Assembly (NCBI GenBank): GCA_963969595.1
Contig: OZ018414.1
Location: 24,535,660 to 24,599,659 of the forward strand
Direction of reading: 5' to 3'
Source: Neckera pumila
Taxonomy: Eukaryota > Streptophyta > Bryopsida > Hypnales > Neckeraceae
DNA length: 64,000 bases
Shown here in pieces: positions 1 through 11,094 of this stretch (positions are counted from its first letter, which is position 1; each line of letters starts with the position of its first letter). Below the pieces are notes generated by a model. That model made no database searches, was not told the origin of the DNA, and worked only from the letters and a program-made list of their open reading frames with translations. Made by a program: the position numbers and the translations under genes.

Positions 1-1979
1 CAAAGACCATTGCATCAAAAGGGTCATAGCCAAAAAGAACTCACATTTAAAAAGAACTCACATCATGAATTGCCTTCGTTTAAAAAATCTAAAACAATAG
101 ATTGAACACTTTCATGACGTCCTCACATTATACTACCTCCAAAGGCCATGACCTCCAATGGTTGGGCTTTCACATTACACTATCTCCAAAGCCATGAATC
201 TTGAGAGGCTTTCTTCAAGGCATCTCAATTTGAGTATAAAGAGGCCTCAAATAACCCTCAACAACTTTATAGAACCTCCACCTTGAAATCTGAACTTTGT
301 GCCTTATAGATTTGTAATTAAGTTTCTAAATATGCAAACTTTTAAATATATTACATTTTTAGTTGACACTAGCGGTTGGCACTTGCTATGCTAAGCATTC
401 ATCATTAGAATTTTATTAGAATTTTTATGTATTAGATAAAATGCAAAACAAAAATTTCAATAAATCTTCAAATAAAAATTACAAAAATCTTTGTATAATT
501 TTGTTTATAAGTAAGCGTATATTGAAATGTACAATAGAAATTTATTGAATGGTGAATGAAATATATGCAATGGTGAATATTGTAGAAGATACACATTTAT
601 TGTAATGCATTCAAAAGTTGACTCAATTGTTACAAACAATGGCAACCCAAAAACTTGGTGAATCAAAAAGACTAACTTGTAAATTTCAAAAACTTCATGA
701 ACAACTTAATTGTTGTGAAGTCCAAAATCGCTTCAATTGAATAAATTTCTCAAATCATTTGGTAGTAGCAATAGAATTTTGAAATCATAAAAGCTGTAAA
801 AGTGATATCACAGAGGTGATTGCAAACTACTACTCTATTTCTGTAATATAACATTGTGTGAATATATTATTTTTATGTATGCATGATTGAAAATATTTTT
901 ACAAAATATGAAAACTAATTATTTCAAAGACTTATTGAAATTGTTATCATGCATTCGATTCAAATATATCCAAAATTTTACTAATATGTGATACAATGTA
1001 TGCGTAGCATAGCAAGCATGAGCCCCTATTATTAATGGTAGCATTTGTGATATTACAGAGGGAGTTATGATTTTAGTAGTATGATTAATAATTTATATAT
1101 TTATAAATCAATTTTCAACATTAACAGATAAAATTTCATTGAATTTCAATCATAGTGGCTTTAAAATTTCACGGTTGTAATTGTGGTAGCTTCAAAATTT
1201 AATGACTTTAAACATTCATGTAGTTAACTGTAATTTCTTCAATTTTGACCTTCAATAAAAAAGAAAGGCAAACCAAAAGGATGTCATTAGAGATTTTTTT
1301 TTTAAACTAAAATACCTTTTAAGCTTCCTTTATTCCCGAAGCATGAATCACATAATAATTCTTTAGTCACAATTGAAAATTATTTCTTTTACAGCTAGAC
1401 TTATTATCTTAATATGAAAAAACAATATATTCTATAAAAGACCGACGAAAAAATACCAACAACAAAAGATTGCTCAAATTGATAAGAATTCATTTATGAA
1501 ATGATTTTATGAAATAAGTAAATAACCAAGGCCACATTATTTGTTGCAACTGCACAACCAAATAGTTTTCAATTCAATATTTTTAAGTCACTTAGTTCAA
1601 ATCCTATAAAATTGTCAATGTACACAACTTCTTTATATGGGCCTTTTAACAATATACCACAGCTTCCCAGCAACTTGGTCAGAAAATAATTAACTAAAAG
1701 CTTTCCTAGATTTTTGGAAAATTACTAATTTAGTTTGCCCAAAAAATATATACTTATATTAAAGGATTCATAGAAATTCAACTCACATGTGTTATAATGT
1801 AATAAATTAGCATTTGACTTCTATTCTAAAATTGGCATGGGTATTAGAAACTGTATTCTTATATCACAAATTATGTTGACAAGCACTAATCCAAAAATTG
1901 ATGCTTTTCAAAAATAGCTTTGCACGAGTCTCTCACAAACAAAAGATATCTCTCATTTGCAACAAATTCTAACAAGTGC
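1..1979. other. AT-rich intergenic DNA, no gene seen
   Basis: Very AT-rich sequence with frequent stops in all frames. I see no splice-compatible coding blocks, no RNA gene and no repeat that I could pair with another part of the window. Confidence 0.6.
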
Positions 1980-2506
1980 TTAACCCCTAAGCGCTCAAGC
2001 GACCATTTTATGGTCACTGCCCAACTTTGGGCAAAATTTTTGGGCAAAAAGAATTTATTTTTATTTTTATTTTTCCTTGCAAAAGATTGGGGTTGTCTAT
2101 CAATATTTATACTCAAAACTCAGATCGCTACGGTCAAACAAAAACTATAAGAGAAATAGCACAAAATGTCAGTGTTGAAAAAATTACTATGGGAAAAGTG
2201 TTGGTGTTCTCATTACTAGATCTTATGCACTTTTTCACAAATCAATAGAAACCACAATTTTGACCAATCAAAAAAAATTCAAACACTAAAAATAGAAATT
2301 CTATTTTTGGAGAATTTTTGAAGTTATATCTTCAAAATTCATTTTAAAAAAGTCTAAAAATAATTTTATAATTTTGACAGTAAGGATGCTTTCTACTTTT
2401 TGTGCTTCACATTATCTTCTTTGGTGCAAACTTCAAAAAGTTATAGAACTCATATTTTATAACACATTTGTATTTTGTCCAAACCCCTTGGGCTTTTAGG
2501 GGTTAA
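1980..2506. mobile_element. TTAA-bounded non-autonomous DNA transposon (family 3, 527 bp)
   Basis: The left end reads TTAACCCCTAAGCGC and the right end GGGCTTTTAGGGGTTAA, which is nearly its reverse complement. TTAA is at both edges. The interior differs from the 0.93-kb family that starts 430 bp downstream but shares the same terminal bases. The short open frames inside (1886-2248, both strands) look like chance frames in AT-rich DNA. No transposase is encoded, so it would depend on an enzyme supplied from elsewhere. Confidence 0.65.
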
Positions 2507-2937
2507 CAAAATCCTAACTCACAGGTAGAGAGTTTAGAGTTTGGAGGTCAAGACAAGGGTTTAGGTAAATGTATCCACCTCAGATGAAAGTAGCAACAAC
2601 CATCCAAAAATTGTAAGAACAACTTGGATGAATGCCTAACTTATTATCACTATATTTTAAAACTATTCAATTTTAATACATTATTTTTGGAACTGCCTAA
2701 TTGCTTTTTGTACTTTAATTAATTATTAGGCAGACAGTTACCTAAGCTACTAGAAAGCTATAGCTATGCCAATCTAATAGTTGCAGATATATACAGGCTA
2801 AGGGAATTAACAAAAGCGCTTGTCCTAATACATATACAGATTAATATCAAAATTACAAAACATAAAAATAACTTGAGTTGTTTATTTTGATAGTTTTAAA
2901 AACACTTCAATTTTGTTTCTTCTAATTGAACTTGTAT

Positions 2938-3863
2938 TTAACCCCTAAAGGCCCCTATTGTCCCTTCAGGGGACAAATGGGATTTTGGGCAGGTACCTAC
3001 AGGCTGAAATTTTGTTCTGATTTTTCAAAACTTTTTTGGAAGATAGAAAAATTGCTAAGCTTTGTGGGAATATAAATTTTTTTTCAATCGGTGCTTGGGA
3101 AAAAAAGTCATGCTCAAATAAGCTCAAAATAAGGGACGGAGGGCAGCAAAAAAAATTTGCAATTTTGCAATTTTTTAAATTTTCTTTTTTCCTTATAGAT
3201 TATATTTTTGTCTATTTGGAAAGCTTTGATTCATTTCATTTGGATTTTTTATGAGAAAGTTATAGACAATCTTGTTTTTTGGGCACTTAGAGCATCTTCT
3301 TGAAAAAAAATAACTTGTAGGATTCATTTCTGAATGCAATTTTAACACTTTTTCCAAAAAAAAAGTTCCACAAGGTTTAGTTTTTTTTCTAAAACAATCT
3401 CACCAGTGGGATTAGTGCATTTTAATTTCATATAAAAGATATTAATATTTTAGATTTTCCTTCTATCTCATACCTACTTCTACTTAACAATTTTTTTAGT
3501 AATGAAAAGTAAGTTTTTTTGGGGTTTTTTTCCCCCTAGATTCTCACCTAAGTTTTCTACTCTAAAGATTTAAAGCTCAAAATTCCATAGTGCAAAAAAT
3601 CTAAGTCAAAAATGTTCAAAGTCATAAAATCTAGTCCCACAATGTGTTGAAAACTTGTTTTTTTCACTTTAAACGCAGATATCTTGCAATCTATGCAGTC
3701 AAAAATTCTGAAATTTTTTCTACATATTCTCATACTACATAGGTGTGAGATCCTATGGTTAGATGTGCAAAAAAAAATTTCAAATGTTTTTACTCTTTGC
3801 TATAGAAATGACAATTTTGAGTGTTTTTTGGCAGAAAAAAGGCCTTGGGCCTTTAGGGGTTAA
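2938..3863 (+). mobile_element. TTAA-bounded non-autonomous DNA transposon, family 1, complete copy A
   Basis: Perfect 17-bp terminal inverted repeats: TTAACCCCTAAAGGCCC on the left, its exact reverse complement on the right. TTAA sits at both edges. The element is about 926 bp with no coding capacity; a 72-codon frame at 3036 is an AT-rich chance frame. Near the left end is GTCCCTTCAGGGGAC, a small stem-loop, followed by the family signature GGGCAGGTACCTAC. The same interior recurs in this window as two other near full-length copies (inverted, near 20.8 and 23.7 kb) and several fragments, so it is a multicopy family. Confidence 0.8.
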
Positions 3864-6031
3864 GACATTAGATTTGAAAAGCTTGATTTTTGTAATGCAT
3901 TCAAAGTACAAAATGATAAATTATTCATTGATAACTTAATTAATGTAAAACATGTCACATAAAAGACTCTAATTATTTAAATGTATAGGTAATTAAATAT
4001 CATTATAAGACCAAATTTATTTGAAGTACACAAAAATAGGTATACTTTTTTAGGGTAGGAATTCTTCAAACAAAACATCTGGTTTAGAAAATGTACTTGT
4101 GCATTATTTTGCCAAAAATATATGTAATCACAAATTCACAGTAGATACATTTGTTCTCCAATGTTATTTTTTTTACATTGTCATCTTGTTTAACCTAGAA
4201 AGCCTCTAATATTACATACATCAAATTTTAATCAGATAAGTGCATTTTGAAGGAATATCACTTTCATATTTTAGCAAAATTATTGTTTTCTTCCTATGTC
4301 AACTTAAACCCTTGTAATTTAGATTTCACTTCCAATGAATAAATGATATTTCATCCAAATACATGGATGTAAATTTGCTGTCATTTCAAAATATATTGCA
4401 ACTCATTGTTATCTTTGAATTTTTCTTAAGAAAATCACCGCTGGTCATTGCAATTCTTCCTCAATGTCCATGATTGTTATTTTCGCACCAAAATCATTGG
4501 AAAAACATGTGACCACTTTCCAAATTCATCCTAAATAAAATTTGCATCCTTAAATTTTAATTTTATTATGAAAAATTAGAACAAAGATGAGCTTGAAAAA
4601 ATTTGTGATATGTATTTGTCATGATAATGCAATATCTTGGTAATTATTTGAATCTCTACTTCAATAGTTTTTTTTTGAGTTTAATGCAATAAGAATATGA
4701 ACAAGTGACAAGTAATATCTTCACTTTGTTTAGTTTAAAACAACTGCATCTGCACCTATCTTAGCTAGAAAGTTTTCAATTTACCTTTTGTAATTACGTA
4801 ACAATTTGTCAAATACATTTTATAATGATAAAATTTGGATTAAATAAAAAATTTTGATCTAATTATTAATAATCAAAACACAAAGATATTGAATTTCAAA
4901 TAAATTGGGTTGTCATAGTTACTCTACAATTATTCCTTGTAGATTTTGTTTATAGATTGAAAAATATATTTGTCTTACAATTTATTGATTTTACAATTTC
5001 AGCTTTTAAAATGTAAGTTTGCAACAAATAAGATTTTGTATATATATTCAAATGTTACACACAACATATACATTGGATAAATCAATTGTCTTTTTTTTTT
5101 AAATCCATGATTAATTTGTTAAAGATCCAGTGCTCAAGTGATGAAATAGATATTATATATGAAGTTGCATATCAGATTGTCTAATCAACACCAACTAAAA
5201 AAATATAGAAGTATTTTCTTATTCTATTCTAAAATTTATAACAATATAAAACGTTTCACTATTGGTATTATAAATTGCATGATGTGAAACCTTGATCGTT
5301 TTTTTGTACTTATAAATTCCATTCTCATACATAATTTCAATAACATTGTTTCAATTGCTTCTATATTAATATTGTGAAATATTCCTATAAAATATTTGCA
5401 ATTTTTGTGTTCAATTTTTTTAAAATTTAGACCCTTATCATTCTTTAGAATAAAAGAATTGGAAAAAACAATTATACTAGAAATAATTGTCATATTAAAA
5501 AATTTATTTGATGATTTTTAATACAATAATTATGTAATTTATCCACAATTTTTAAATTTAAAAAAATAAATTTGGTATTATTAAAAACAATAAGACCTTA
5601 GTATATTCTATATTTCATTTTATATATCAAATGGAATGAAAATCTTTATATAGGTGATTTTTTTTTATCATAATTGATATATTAATTGTGGAACTTAATA
5701 TTGTTTATTGGAATGTCTTTTGCAGAGCAATGACTATTTATGACATTTAAAAAAGTAGCGAAATTCAAAGGTCATAATTTCTTGGCTCAATACTAACAAT
5801 CCAATTCCAAATGCAAAAAAATGGCGTTCTTTTTCTTTTTTTTTAAAGTTTGCATAAACCCAATGTTTAGCAACATGCTTGGCCCAGGCATGATGTGATT
5901 ATAATGAAGTCTTTTCAAAAAAGCATAAATACAAGTTTTTGTTTCAAAGTCCATATAAGTGCAATAGAATTGGTTTGCAGTGATATTACTTAAATGATCA
6001 TGAAATATTTGTTGTGATAAATTTTAGAGAA
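3864..6031. other. AT-rich intergenic DNA upstream of the WD40 gene
   Basis: About 2.2 kb of AT-rich sequence with no supported gene. The last few hundred bases must contain the promoter and leader of the WD40 gene. A pyrimidine-poor ATTTTAG at 6021-6027 just before its start codon could be a splice acceptor for an untranslated first exon, but nothing proves this. Confidence 0.5.
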
Positions 6032-7132
6032 ATGGATGCACAAAATCGACCTCAGATTTTACAACATGTACTTGAATCATTGAATCTCACTGTATATGAA
6101 ACATTGTGGGTGCCGTGTAGTGCACGATTTGTTGTATTGGGAGGAAGTGCAAGAAATTCAGGTATTATACAAATTTATGAGTTAGAAGGACCAAAAGTAA
6201 AGAAATTGAAGCAATCTGAGAAACATTTTACTTTCAAATGTGGGACTTTTGGAGCATCTAGTCTAATTGAAAGACATCTTGCTACCGGTGATTTTAAAGG
6301 AACTTTATTTTTGTGGGATTTGGAACGCTTGAGTTTGCCTATCTGGCATGTGAAAGCCCATGACACTATTATCAATGCTATGGATGGATGTGGTGGTCTA
6401 AATATTGGTTATGGTGCTCCAGAAATTGTCACTGGTGGACGTGATGGTCGTGTCCACATCTGGGATCAAAGGAACAAAAGTGATCCTGTTATGAGTTTTG
6501 AACCAACAAAAGTAGCCAAAAATAAGAATGGTATAGATGGAACCCCACGTGATTGTTGGTGTGTAGCTTTTGGAAATTCATTCAATGATGAAGAACGATG
6601 TGTATTAGCTGGCTATGATAATGGTGATATCAAATTGTTTGATTTACGCATGGGTAAAGTGCGATGGGAGACATCATTAAAAAATGGTATTTGTGGGATA
6701 GATTTTGACCGAAAAGACATAAAGATGAATAAATTTGTGTGCACAACTTTGGAATCAAAACTTCATCTTTATGATCTCCGCACATATCATCAGGATAAAG
6801 GTTACGCAAATCTTGAAGAGAAGTTAAAGCATGGTACTACTGTTTGGGGAATAAAACATCTTCCTCAAAATCGTGAGCTTTTTGTCACACTTGGAGGTGA
6901 TGGTTCTGTTTCTTTATATAAATATCATTATCCTGATCAACGAACAAAAAAGGATGGTGATAATCATGATTATGGTATTGTTGGTAAAGTAGAATTATTG
7001 AACAATGCAAAATTGGCTCCACAACCTATTTGTTGTTGGAATTGGTGTCCTGATAAGCAAGGATTGGCTGTATGTGGGTCTTTTGATCAATGCATTCGGA
7101 CAATAGTTGTTACTAAATTGCATAAGGCATAA
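6032..7132 (+). CDS. WDR92: WD repeat protein 92 (dynein axonemal assembly factor 10)
   Basis: A single open frame encodes 366 residues, matching the usual family length of about 357. WDR92 is a seven-bladed WD40 propeller that works with prefoldin/R2TP-type co-chaperones to preassemble axonemal dyneins in the cytoplasm. Family stretches run end to end: WVPCSARFVVLG near the N-terminus, KCGTFGASSL, LATGDFKGTLFLWDLE, GAPEIVTGGRDGRVHIWD, DCWCVAFGN, AGYDNGDIKLFDLR, KNGICGIDFDRKDI, HLPQNRELFVTLGGDGS, and the C-terminal SFDQCIRTIVVTKL. I chose the ATG at 6032 (MDAQNRPQ, good GAGAAATGG context); the frame stays open to a GTG at 6014. No intron interrupts it, and third positions are AT-rich, unlike the other genes here. 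Among plants the family is known from lineages with flagellated sperm. No breaks are seen, so it is probably functional. Confidence 0.93.
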   Translation: MDAQNRPQILQHVLESLNLTVYETLWVPCSARFVVLGGSARNSGIIQIYELEGPKVKKLKQSEKHFTFKCGTFGASSLIERHLATGDFKGTLFLWDLERLSLPIWHVKAHDTIINAMDGCGGLNIGYGAPEIVTGGRDGRVHIWDQRNKSDPVMSFEPTKVAKNKNGIDGTPRDCWCVAFGNSFNDEERCVLAGYDNGDIKLFDLRMGKVRWETSLKNGICGIDFDRKDIKMNKFVCTTLESKLHLYDLRTYHQDKGYANLEEKLKHGTTVWGIKHLPQNRELFVTLGGDGSVSLYKYHYPDQRTKKDGDNHDYGIVGKVELLNNAKLAPQPICCWNWCPDKQGLAVCGSFDQCIRTIVVTKLHKA

Positions 7133-8264
7133 ATTTTCAATTAGTAATTTAAAATATGAAACCACCAAATGATGCGATCAAAATTTTGCATATTCTTTTG
7201 TATTTTTTTAGCATTATTTTGTTATTTCTTAAAAATTGTCTTTTTTTCATCGTTTAATTTTTTGACAATGCCTTTGATTACTTTTCCTATTCCCATACAT
7301 TTATTTATTAAAAAATCTACTCAAGTAAATCATTTTCAGATCCTGATGATAGAACTATGTGTATCAAAATCATTGCATGCATCAATGCTCTCAATGTTGC
7401 ACCTTTAATCCTTCTTATTAATGTCTGATTTTCCAAAGTTGTTTTGCTCCAAAAAGCATTTCAACAAAACCAATTGTCTTAACCTGTAAATCTAAAAAGT
7501 AGGTCCGCACATCTAAAAAGTGGATGCTTCTTGGTTAACCTTGATTGTCACTTTCAAGTAACCACTTAGGGTATTTAATTTAGACTAAGAAAATGAAGCT
7601 TGACAAGTTTTGTTTCAACTTTATCTTAAAATTTTGAAAAGATCCAAAAATTAAAAGAATTATTGCAACTGTAAGATTTAAATGTTATAATTCAAATTTC
7701 ACAATATTGTGTGTATTTCATTTGTATCCCCTTCTTTCTCAATTGAATTACAAAATTATGTTTTCCATTCTAGCCGTGATTTATTGTAAAAAATTCAAAT
7801 TATTCTAGTATATATTATAATTGATATAATTTTATTACATTTTTTATTTTAGAAAATCACAATAATTTGAATTTTTCATCAAAGATTCTAGAAAATCAAC
7901 ATCAATACAAAATATATCATTTCATAAGTATAAAAAGATAAATTTGGCTTGATAATGGCATTGATGTATAAGTCATTTTGGTAGATATAAAATAAATACT
8001 TGATAAATACTTACATCAATCTCCAATGGTGTACGTACTTCTTGATTTGATTGTCTATGCTAAATTTTATTAATTTATTTCTACTTTTTACTACTAAGAT
8101 TACAACAATGACAATTTTTCATGAAATGAATTGAATTTTTTTACAATGGTAGACAATCCAAAATGTATCATGTACAAAAAATGCACGATTAATGCTTGAA
8201 TTCAATTTAAAAGTCTATATTTAGCTCAAAATATGAAATTTGACCATTTTGCAATGGATCTAGT
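7133..8264. other. AT-rich intergenic DNA
   Basis: This stretch lies 3' of the WD40 gene. No second gene is supported; a 79-codon frame at 7169 is low-complexity and rich in Phe and Leu. I could not identify a clear poly(A) signal with confidence. Confidence 0.5.
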
Positions 8265-8833
8265 TCTTTAAGGGTTGCCCTTCTTTAAAGACTAGAAATA
8301 GTTCAAATTTTCAAAATTTTGAAGATGTAACCTAGAAGAATAGTTTAATGATTACTTTCAAACAATAGTTGTAAAATATGATCCATAAATTATTTCCACA
8401 TGATTAGATTGACTTATATATATAAACCAATATTTTTCAAGAAAATTCAAAGCCAAAAAATGGAAATACCTTCTTAAATCATTTGTAGATTTAATATTTG
8501 TGACTTTTGAAGAATATTTTGCCTTTATATTCAAAATATGAAGTCCTGATCATAGTTATTTTTAAACATTTTTGTTTATACTTTATTCAAGTCATTTTGA
8601 AGGGTTTTTTTTTGAACTAAAAAGTTATTTTTTGAAGCCAAGTATAATGGTATCCTTTGAATTGTAAAATGTTTGCAAAGCAAAGTTTTCATAATCAATA
8701 CTTTATAAATGAGAAAAATTAATAAAAAAATCTTCAAAAGAATTGATAGATGAAAAAATTCATTTTATGTACTTAGGATGTATTTATGTTCATCCGCTGT
8801 TCAAACTTTGAACGTATACTCTTTTATGGGTTA
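8265..8833 (+). mobile_element. Decayed TTAA-type element, family 2
   Basis: The interior aligns by eye over about 560 bp with the complete family-2 element at 17687-18257. Shared stretches include AATAGTTGTAAAATATGAT, CAAGTCATTTTGAAGGG and the run ending in GATGAAAAAATTCATTTTA. Both ends are degraded: the left reads TTTAAGGGTTGCCC and the right TTTTATGGGTTAG. It is therefore an old copy whose termini no longer match. No coding capacity. Confidence 0.55.
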
Positions 8834-10619
8834 GACAACCAGCCATAATTCAATAAACCCATTTTAAAGATTTATTTGTAAAATGTGATTCCTAATTCAT
8901 ATATAAAAATGTATATCATGCATTTTGACACAAGTTTGTAGCATAGATAATGAATTGTTTGTATTTTTAATTTTTAATTTTTTCTTAGATTTTTCAATTG
9001 GCTCTTTGACTTTATTATTCCATTTATGAACAATTCGTTGTTTATTGTTTAGTAGTACCCGGGGTAGTACCTTAGGATACTTCATCAATGAAACATTGGG
9101 GTTCAATATTATACTAAGGCTCTCTTGCTTTTGGCTCTTCCATTCACAATTGCGTAAAGTTTTCAAAGTTTATTTTAGAGTTTGCAAGCTTAAAGGACAA
9201 TAATTTTTGGTTTTCAATACATAGCTCCACAAATATTGGAATCTAATTGAAGAGATTCATTGCCAAAAAGAATGTAGGGACCACCGGAAATTTATTGTCG
9301 ATGCAATTTTGTACATGTGCTCTCATCATTGAAACATTGTAAAGGGACATATCTAGAAGAATACAAAGTGCAATGTTGATGGCGTACTACAAAATAAAAA
9401 TTTGTAATTACATTAGTTTCAAGGTTTAGTTAACTTTTCCTCTCACTAATAGCACAATTCAATGTAAAAAATGTATATATTTGATTTGTGGATGATTTCC
9501 GTGGCTTATTCATCCCAATGGATTGGGAGTTGTCTTTTGAACAGGGCCATATTGGAAAGTTAAGAGCCTTTTTTTCCTTGCAGACAATCTGCACTAAATA
9601 AATCTTAAACTTGAATTATTGATGCAACCAGAAAGTGGTTGATGAATGGTCAAATTGCCTTAATCTAACTAAAAATAGATGATTTTCATCCAAAGTTTTT
9701 TAGAGAGAGTTCTTTGCATTTGTATGCATCATATGGTGGTGGAAAGTCCTTCATTGAAGAACTTACAAAATTTTCTAGAGAAGAAGCTAAATCTACAAAT
9801 CACAAAAGATGTCTTTATAGTGTATTTTACAATACCTACTTTTTTTGCTCTTGATCTGAGTTTTAGTCTTTAAAATGATATTATTAAGTGTCATTCCATC
9901 TAATGAAATAAGTTTTATCAAGTGTACTTTCAACTCTAATTTAATCCTTTAAAGATAGGCTTGTTACCTTTGAAATCATCTATTTTGGTACCGTGTGAAT
10001 CAATGGTTTAAAAGAAAATCCCAAACACTCACTGGAAGTTAAACTATTATACAAGACCTCCCCTAGTCATACAAAATTCCAAAGATGAACAGTTTACTTC
10101 TATCCCATATAGAAGGGTTCTCTATCATTCATCACCCAAAAGACAATTCGAGCGTCCTTTTAAGGATTAAAATTGTGTAAAATTCCTAAAATTGTGTTTT
10201 TAATAGTCATTTGAATTTTGGGCCTATGCCATGGTCTATTATGTCTCTAACTACATAATGACAAATAAATTTGGTTTACACCATTCTATATGTGTATGTG
10301 TATGCCATAACATACACTAGTGGAGAAATTTTCAAATTTTTTGAGCTTATTTTGTACTCAATATGAATATTCTTTGTTTTTCCTTGAAAAACTCATAATA
10401 ACTTTAAGGTTTATTAAATTTTTTAAGGCCTGAAGACAACATCTAAGTTAATCTCTCAAAAATAAGAATTCCATTTATTTTCAATGGCAAAATGAAGCAT
10501 TCATAATAGACGATTTTGATGTTTGACCACTTATTCACAGGCTTGAGCATTCCAAGGTTAACACTTAAGTTAAAACAACCCATTGTGATCAAAATCAAGA
10601 GTTTGCTCTCATGACATTA
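8834..10619. other. AT-rich intergenic DNA
   Basis: No supported gene. Short open frames at 8897-9166 (-) and 9679-9873 (+) have no recognisable domains and sit in AT-rich sequence. Confidence 0.5.
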
Positions 10620-10826
10620 CAGTAGATCCTCTCTTAGTGCATACTGTATTAGTGCATAATATGCACTAATAGAGTTAGTAATGTGGGCCCAATTTCAAGT
10701 ACTTTTTTCTGAAAAGTAATGTAATGAGATTCCACTTTAGTTAGTGGCCATTACTGCACCTCTCCAAATGCATAAACCTCTTTTAGTGCATAGTCCCAGC
10801 ATTATGCACTAGGAGAGGTTCTATTA
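10620..10826. mobile_element. Emigrant/pogo-like MITE, 207 bp
   Basis: The left terminus CAGTAGATCCTCTCTTAG pairs with the reverse complement of the right end, TAATAGAACCTCTCCTAG. The two inverted repeats then continue through TGCATA. A TA dinucleotide lies outside each end (10618-10619 and 10827-10828), as expected for Tc1/mariner/pogo target duplication. The CAGTA-A-CCTCT style of terminus resembles Arabidopsis Emigrant. TAGTGCATA or its complement occurs about five times inside, forming nested stem-loops. It ends about 270 bp before the next gene's start codon and so may lie in its promoter. Confidence 0.65.
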
Positions 10827-11094
10827 TACTCAAGTTATGTTTTTTCTGTACTCAAATTATGTTTTTTCTACAAAGTAGAAATTTGCTATGAATTTTTGAA
10901 GAGTTCGGCCCATCATAGCCCCAAAGAGTCATGCTAAGTGCAGGTTGAAATGGGAAACAGCATGATTCCATTCAGCTTTCGGTCAGGAGGCATTTGCGTC
11001 CTCTGTTCTCCAACTGTTTAGTTTAGGGTTTCCTCTGGCGGGTTTCTGCATTGGAAATTGAGCTGTTTCCCGAATTTGCAAAGAATTTGGAGCT

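Noticed and set aside
1886..2248. Overlapping 73-76-codon frames on both strands
   Set aside because: They fall within or across the edge of a TTAA-bounded transposon, are AT-driven and have no domain.
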